Below are positions 59,703 to 64,000 of a stretch of 64,000 nucleotides of DNA, piece by piece. Under the pieces are notes generated by a model. It saw only the letters and a program-made list of their open reading frames with translations, did not search any database and was not told where the DNA came from. This DNA is from Edaphobacter aggregans (lineage in GTDB: Bacteria > Acidobacteriota > Terriglobia > Terriglobales > Acidobacteriaceae), in contig DZDJ01000007.1 in the NCBI GenBank assembly GCA_022736715.1, forward strand, positions 41,076-105,075, written 5' to 3'. Position 1 is the stretch's first letter. Every line of letters starts with the position of its first letter. Both the position numbers and the translations under genes were made by a program.

Positions 59703-62177
59703 ATGAACTCCAATCAATTTACCCGCAACATTTCGGATCCATATCCTCGCCACAATAACTCCTCCCGATGGCTCAGGCGGAGCCTGTCCATCCTGTTGCT
59801 ATGCGTGATTGCCGCCTTTGTGGTGGTCGTTGGTGCACAGCTCTGGCTGCGCCATGCGATGCACGCTTCTCTGCCGCAATTGGATGGCACGCTGCACGTC
59901 GCCGGACTCGCGGCGCCGGTCACCGTGTTGCGCGACCAGCATGGCGTGCCGCATTTGCGCGCCGCCAACCCGGACGACCTCTTTTTTGCGCAGGGATACG
60001 TCACAGCGCAGGACCGGCTATGGCAGATGGACATGCTCCGCCGCCATGGCGCCGGAGAGCTGGCAGGGATTCTGGGCCCAGGACTGCTGGAGCACGACCG
60101 CATGCAGCGGTATCTGCAACTGCGCATTGCTGCCGACAATTCCGTGGCCCATATGCCGACAGACGAGCTGCACTGGCTGCAGGACTATGCCCGCGGCGTG
60201 AATGCGTTTATCCAGGGCCATCAGAACAATCTGCCGGCGGAGTTTCGCCTGCTGCACTACTCGCCCCGCCCGTGGCTGCCGCGGGATTCTGTGCTGATTG
60301 GACTGGTGATGTTCCAGGACCTGACGACGGAGTTTCCCACCAAGCTGGCGCGGGAGGCAATTGCCTCGCGGCTTTCGCCGGAGCAGATGCAGGACCTGTA
60401 TCCTGTAGGCTCCTGGAGAGACCATCCGCCGACGCAGCCATTTGTGGACCTGACAGCGCCGCAGGTGGTCCCGAATATTCCGCTGGATCAATCGCAGACG
60501 AAGCTCGACCTGCAAGAGCAGGACATCGAACATTTGCGCGACACGCTTAAACTGGACCACTCCCTTTTCTCCTGCGATGGCTGTCTCTCCGGATCGAATG
60601 ACTGGGTGATTTCCGGCGCGCACACCGCAACTGGAAAACCGCTGCTGGCCAACGATATGCACCTTGGCCACACGATTCCGAATATCTGGTACATGGCCGA
60701 TCTGCAGGCGGGCAGCTTCCATGTAGCAGGAGTTACCCTGCCCGGAATGCCCTTTGTGATTGTTGGCCATAACGACCGCATTGCCTGGGGGTTTACGAAT
60801 CTCGGCGCAGACGTGCAGGACCTGTACGTGGAGCAGACCGATGGCAAAGGCGACTACAGGACTCCTAGCGGCTGGCAGCCAATGCAGCATGATCGGGAAG
60901 TGATCCATGTGCGCGGCGGCTTTGACCAGACGATTGATGTGGAAAGCACCGACCATGGCCCGGTGATCACGCCGATGCTGCCGCACGAAAAGCGCGAGCT
61001 GAGCCTGCGCTGGACGATTTACGATCCCGGCCTGGTGCGGATTCCCTACTTTGCCGTGGATGCAGCGCAGGACTGGACACAGTTCTGCGCCGCTTTTGCG
61101 GATTTTGGCGGGCCAGCGCAGAACGCCGTCTATGCCGACGTGGATGGCAACATCGGCTATCACGCGGTGGGCAAGGTGCCGCTGCGCACCAATGGCCTGA
61201 GCGGGACCCCCATCACGGACTGGCAGCATGAATGGAAGGGGTACATCCCCTTTGATGAGCTGCCGCAGGTCTACAACCCGCCGGACGGTATTCTGGCCAC
61301 GGCCAATGCGCGCGTTACAACAGACGATTATCCCTATCCGATCACGCTGAACTGGGCACCGCCGTATCGCAATGAGCGCATCTGGAAAGTGCTGGAACGC
61401 AAGAGCAAGGACGGCGACCGGATGACCGCGCAGGACATGCTCGATCTACAGACAGACGTTTACTCGGCGCTGGACCATGAGCTGGCGCAGCGATTTGCGT
61501 ATGCCATTGATCACACGCCGAAGACCACAGAGCAGCTGCGACAGGCGGCCAACATCCTGCGCATCTGGGACGGCAAGGTGGAGGAAAAAGATGCTGCCCC
61601 CACGATTGTGGACGCCACCCGCGCGGCTTTGTGGCAGTTGCTGCTGGAACCTCAACTGGGGAAGGACTGGAAGCTCTACACCTGGGGCTCCTCCAGTTAT
61701 GCGCTGGAAGAGATTGTGATGTTTACGCCGAACCGCTGGCTGCCGAAAAATTATCCCACCTGGGACAGCCTGCTGACCGCAGCCGTGGAAAAGGGGCTGA
61801 AAGATGGCCATGCTCCGGAGGACGTGGCGCAGTGGCAGTACGGGCCGGTGCATCCGGTGGAGATAGAACATCCGCTGTACAGCAGGCTGCCCTTCTTCCG
61901 CGCGTGGACCGGCACAGGCGTGCTGCCGCAGAGCGGCGATACGACCACGGTCAAGCAGGTGAGCCGCACTTTTGGCCCGTCGGAACGCCTTACAGCAGAC
62001 CTGGGCCAACTGGACAACTCCACGCTGAACATTGTGATGGGCGAGTCGGGCGATCCGGTGAGCCCGTGGTATCGGGACCAATGGCCTTACTGGTATGACG
62101 GCACCACCTTCCAGTTGCCGTTTACGGACGCAGCCACCCATGCGGCAGCGCAGCATACGCTGACGCTGCTGCCCTGA
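59703..62177 (+). CDS. Penicillin acylase family hydrolase
   Basis: 824-aa Ntn-hydrolase. Signal anchor or signal peptide at residues 20-45 (RRSLSILLLCVIAAFVVVVGAQL), then the alpha part and the autocatalytic cleavage junction GSNDWVISG with the nucleophile Ser298, as in penicillin G acylase/acyl-homoserine-lactone acylases. The beta part carries TGKPLLANDMHLGHTIPNIWY. Natural substrate unknown; AHL or peptide amides are possible. Starts at the ATG at 59703; periplasmic. Confidence 0.9.
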   Translation: MNSNQFTRNISDPYPRHNNSSRWLRRSLSILLLCVIAAFVVVVGAQLWLRHAMHASLPQLDGTLHVAGLAAPVTVLRDQHGVPHLRAANPDDLFFAQGYVTAQDRLWQMDMLRRHGAGELAGILGPGLLEHDRMQRYLQLRIAADNSVAHMPTDELHWLQDYARGVNAFIQGHQNNLPAEFRLLHYSPRPWLPRDSVLIGLVMFQDLTTEFPTKLAREAIASRLSPEQMQDLYPVGSWRDHPPTQPFVDLTAPQVVPNIPLDQSQTKLDLQEQDIEHLRDTLKLDHSLFSCDGCLSGSNDWVISGAHTATGKPLLANDMHLGHTIPNIWYMADLQAGSFHVAGVTLPGMPFVIVGHNDRIAWGFTNLGADVQDLYVEQTDGKGDYRTPSGWQPMQHDREVIHVRGGFDQTIDVESTDHGPVITPMLPHEKRELSLRWTIYDPGLVRIPYFAVDAAQDWTQFCAAFADFGGPAQNAVYADVDGNIGYHAVGKVPLRTNGLSGTPITDWQHEWKGYIPFDELPQVYNPPDGILATANARVTTDDYPYPITLNWAPPYRNERIWKVLERKSKDGDRMTAQDMLDLQTDVYSALDHELAQRFAYAIDHTPKTTEQLRQAANILRIWDGKVEEKDAAPTIVDATRAALWQLLLEPQLGKDWKLYTWGSSSYALEEIVMFTPNRWLPKNYPTWDSLLTAAVEKGLKDGHAPEDVAQWQYGPVHPVEIEHPLYSRLPFFRAWTGTGVLPQSGDTTTVKQVSRTFGPSERLTADLGQLDNSTLNIVMGESGDPVSPWYRDQWPYWYDGTTFQLPFTDAATHAAAQHTLTLLP

Positions 62178-62189
62178 TGTAACCCCTCA

Positions 62190-62227
62190 GGCCTCCTGCC
62201 TTTTCAAAACAGTGAAAGGCGGAGGCC
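62190..62227 (+). terminator. Hairpin after the acylase gene
   Basis: GGCCTCC-T-GCCTTT (62190-62203) pairs with AAAGGC-GGAGGCC (62215-62227), a 13-bp stem with a single-base bulge and an 11-nt loop, 12 bp after the stop codon. No T-run follows, so a Rho-independent terminator role is uncertain. Confidence 0.45.
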
Positions 62228-62370
62228 ATGGTATACCCTGGTGCTGCCAACCGCGTGTCCACTGCACCAATATCCGCACATTGACATCCACATATACGCG
62301 CTGGCACCGCTGACGCCGTTTCTTTTCCCACCCTCGCCCGCAGACGCTGGGCTCATTTATCATCGGAGAG

Positions 62371-63282
62371 ATGCAACACACAGTGCAGGACATTCTGAAA
62401 TCCGGCGTCGTGCAGATGGACGCCACGCTCGACCGGCTGCTGCCCAGCCCCGATACCTTGCCCCACTCGATCCACCGCGCCATGCGGCACAGCGTTTTTG
62501 CTGGTGGCAAACGGCTGCGCCCCATCCTGTGCATGGAGGCGGCGCGCATGGTGCAGGGCAACGGCGAATTGCCTGCCGGGGTGGACGAACTGGGATCGGC
62601 CATCGAGATGCTGCATACCTATTCACTCATCCACGATGACCTGCCCGCGCTGGACAACGACGACCTGCGGCGTGGCAAGCCCACCTGCCACGTTGTGTAT
62701 GGCGAGGCCATTGCCATTCTGGCTGGCGACGCCTTGCAAACACAGGCATACGAAGTGCTCGGCAATCTGCAATGCAATCCAGCGGCGGCCATTCGAATTG
62801 TACGTGAAATTGCCATCGCCACCGGTACCGGCGTGGACAGGAACCGTCCGGGGATGATTGGCGGCCAGGTGATGGACATTGAAGGCGAACATCAGAGGCC
62901 CACAGCCGAGATGGTGGAAGCTATCCATCGCGCCAAGACCGGAGCGCTGATTACGGTTTCGCTCGTCACTGGCGGCATCTACGCCGGCGCCCATGCAGAC
63001 GCGATCCAACGGCTGCGCAGCTTTGGCGAGAAAGCCGGACTGGCCTTCCAGATTGTGGACGATGTGCTCGACGTGACCCAAAGCTCCGAACAGTTGGGGA
63101 AAACCGCAGGCAAAGACACGGCCAGCGACAAGGCCACCTGGCCAGCCGTCTTCGGCATTGAGCAGTCGCTGCAAGACGCGGACAGCCTGATCTCCTCCGC
63201 CTTTGCAGAACTGGAACCCTTTGGCGCTGCGGCCGAATCTTTAAAAGCACTGGCGCAATATCTGGTGGAGCGGAAGCACTAG
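62371..63282 (+). CDS. ispA: Short-chain polyprenyl diphosphate synthase (farnesyl/geranylgeranyl type)
   Basis: 303-aa trans-prenyltransferase. First Asp-rich motif DDLPALDNDDLRRG (Asp89, 90, 95; bacterial DDx4D form) and second motif AFQIVDDVLD are intact, with GGKRLRP and the TGAL segment. Chain length determination residues before the first motif (MLHTYSLIHDD) suggest a farnesyl to geranylgeranyl product. It completes the isoprenoid set with dxr and uppS nearby. Confidence 0.92.
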   Translation: MQHTVQDILKSGVVQMDATLDRLLPSPDTLPHSIHRAMRHSVFAGGKRLRPILCMEAARMVQGNGELPAGVDELGSAIEMLHTYSLIHDDLPALDNDDLRRGKPTCHVVYGEAIAILAGDALQTQAYEVLGNLQCNPAAAIRIVREIAIATGTGVDRNRPGMIGGQVMDIEGEHQRPTAEMVEAIHRAKTGALITVSLVTGGIYAGAHADAIQRLRSFGEKAGLAFQIVDDVLDVTQSSEQLGKTAGKDTASDKATWPAVFGIEQSLQDADSLISSAFAELEPFGAAAESLKALAQYLVERKH

Positions 63283-63342
63283 AAATCCAGCAGCGAAACG
63301 TATCCCTGCTTCCGCCGGAAACTGCCGTAGACTGAAGGAAAT

Positions 63343-63675
63343 ATGCAATTGACCGAAGAGGAAATCCGTACAGCGCTGAAAGACTGTTTTGACCCGGAGG
63401 TTCCGGTGAATATCGTCGATCTGGGCCTGGTCTACCGCATCGCGGTCACTCCAGACCCGGATGCCCCGGGCATGATGCCGAAGCATCGCGTGGAGATCGA
63501 CATAACAATGACCTCGCCCGGATGCCCGGCGCATGCGCAGATTATTGGCCAGGTGCAGAACCGCCTTGCCGGCGTGCAAGGTATCAGCGAAACCAAAGTG
63601 AATCTGGTGTGGGAGCCTGCCTGGACGCCCGAACGCCTGAGTCCGGATGCCCGTAAACAGCTTGGTATAGAGTGA
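63343..63675 (+). CDS. SufT/MIP18 (DUF59) family protein
   Basis: 110 aa. DUF59 core DPEVPVNIVDLGLVYRI followed by VEIDITMTSPGCPAH, with a conserved cysteine. Members such as SufT and the eukaryotic MIP18 assist Fe-S cluster maturation; PaaD is another branch, part of the phenylacetate pathway. With no paa genes nearby the SufT-like role is more likely. It follows ispA by 60 bp, before the tRNA gene. Confidence 0.88.
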   Translation: MQLTEEEIRTALKDCFDPEVPVNIVDLGLVYRIAVTPDPDAPGMMPKHRVEIDITMTSPGCPAHAQIIGQVQNRLAGVQGISETKVNLVWEPAWTPERLSPDARKQLGIE

Positions 63676-63853
63676 GTGCTTGCAGGCTGGAGCCATACGC
63701 TCCACAAGCACAGGTCTTCCAGCTTTGCCCGCGCTATGAGATACTGTGACTCGGAACGAAGCGGCCGGTGCATCCTTTGTGGAGTTTTCTTCCAGAAGAG
63801 ATCCATCCTTTCAAGAGCAACAAACTCTCCTGAAAGCCAGCACTCTTCAAAAT

Positions 63854-63940
63854 GCCGGGATGGCGGAACTGGCAGACGCAGCGGACTCAAAATCCGCCGA
63901 GGGCAACCTCGTGGGGGTTCGACCCCCCCTCCCGGCACCA
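63854..63940 (+). tRNA. tRNA-Leu (CAA)
   Basis: 87-nt type II tRNA. Acceptor GCCGGGA (63854-63860) pairs with TCCCGGC (63930-63936), the 3' CCA is encoded, and the T-loop TTCGACC is standard. Anticodon stem GCGGA/TCCGC encloses the loop CTCAAAA, so the anticodon is CAA (reads UUG leucine codons). The extra arm GAGGGCAACCTC is a leucine-type long variable arm. Confidence 0.96.
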
Positions 63941-63964
63941 ATAAAATCAATAATTTACCAAATC

Positions 63965-63987
63965 AACGCATCTTTGGATGCGTTTTT
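63965..63987 (+). terminator. Terminator after tRNA-Leu
   Basis: AACGCATC (63965-63972) / GATGCGTT (63977-63984), 8-bp perfect stem with a 4-nt loop and a TTT tail. Standard Rho-independent terminator 24 bp after the tRNA. Confidence 0.8.
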
Positions 63988-64000
63988 CTGTGCCCAAACT

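Noticed and set aside
63432-63950. Minus-strand open frame running through the tRNA-Leu gene
   Set aside because: The end reading VPGGGVEPPRG is a well-known false translation of the tRNA gene complement.
1-64000. CRISPR arrays, complete insertion sequences, prophage genes, riboswitches
   Set aside because: I saw no regular repeat-spacer pattern, no intact transposase, no phage structural gene and no riboswitch I could recognise; a covariance-model search was not possible.

Overview
The window looks like chromosomal DNA of an acidobacterium, probably class Terriglobia (Acidobacteriaceae-like). This is inferred from gene content and order, not from a search. The signs are a moderately GC-rich genome of Gram-negative type, an LptF-LptG fusion, a uppS-cdsA-dxr-rseP block, a complete type IV pilus/type II secretion core operon, many tightly overlapping ATGA gene junctions and frequent GTG/TTG starts. 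Most genes are ordinary housekeeping genes packed in short operons on both strands.

Layout. 1-3.9 kb: 3' part of lexA, then trxA and the thrC-thrB operon on the minus strand. 4.0-6.8 kb: a molybdate cassette, made of a small HTH+TOBE regulator (apparently leaderless) overlapping modA, modB and modC. 6.9-13.0 kb: a three-gene heavy-metal RND efflux operon (OMF, MFP, RND pump) bordered upstream by a frameshifted IS630-type transposase remnant. 13.0-24.5 kb: a signal-peptide protein, a SprT-like protease, mnmA, two membrane-associated small proteins, a BON lipoprotein, a GH57 branching enzyme, a UbiA-like membrane protein coupled to a methyltransferase, a 117-bp MITE-like element, sixA and a Ppx/GppA phosphatase. 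24.6-28.9 kb: fused LptFG and an MdlA-like ABC exporter subunit. 28.9-34.1 kb: flagellar genes fliS, fliD, fliC (minus) and flbD, motA, motB (plus). 34.1-38.3 kb: a TPR protein, an EndoIII-like glycosylase, a Met/His/Cys-rich membrane protein plus outer-membrane barrel (putative metal pair), rdgB and an A-type Fe-S carrier. 38.4-45.2 kb (minus): pilC-pilB-pilM-pilN-pilO-pilP-like and pseudopilin. 45.4-49.3 kb (minus): a leucine/isovalerate-type degradation operon (acyl-CoA carboxylase beta, HMG-CoA lyase, enoyl-CoA hydratase, thioesterase). 49.4-50.9 kb: 6-phosphogluconate dehydrogenase. 50.9-51.4 kb: a gene-free, unusually structured region before a zinc-ribbon/XRE regulator. 52.1-56.6 kb: uppS-cdsA-dxr-rseP. 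56.7-59.6 kb: a DHH phosphoesterase, an NhaP antiporter and an unlisted small Cys-rich ORF abutting it. 59.7-64 kb: a penicillin-acylase-family hydrolase, a farnesyl-type diphosphate synthase, a SufT/MIP18-like protein and tRNA-Leu(CAA).

No CRISPR array, phage or complete insertion sequence is visible. The least explained signals are the inverted-repeat elements at 21781-21897, 51102-51367 and 56570-56693, the IS630 remnant beside the metal efflux operon, the small ORF beside nhaP, and the Met/His-rich protein pair at 35.2-37.0 kb. I did not find a gene cluster that I can defend as an entirely new biological system.
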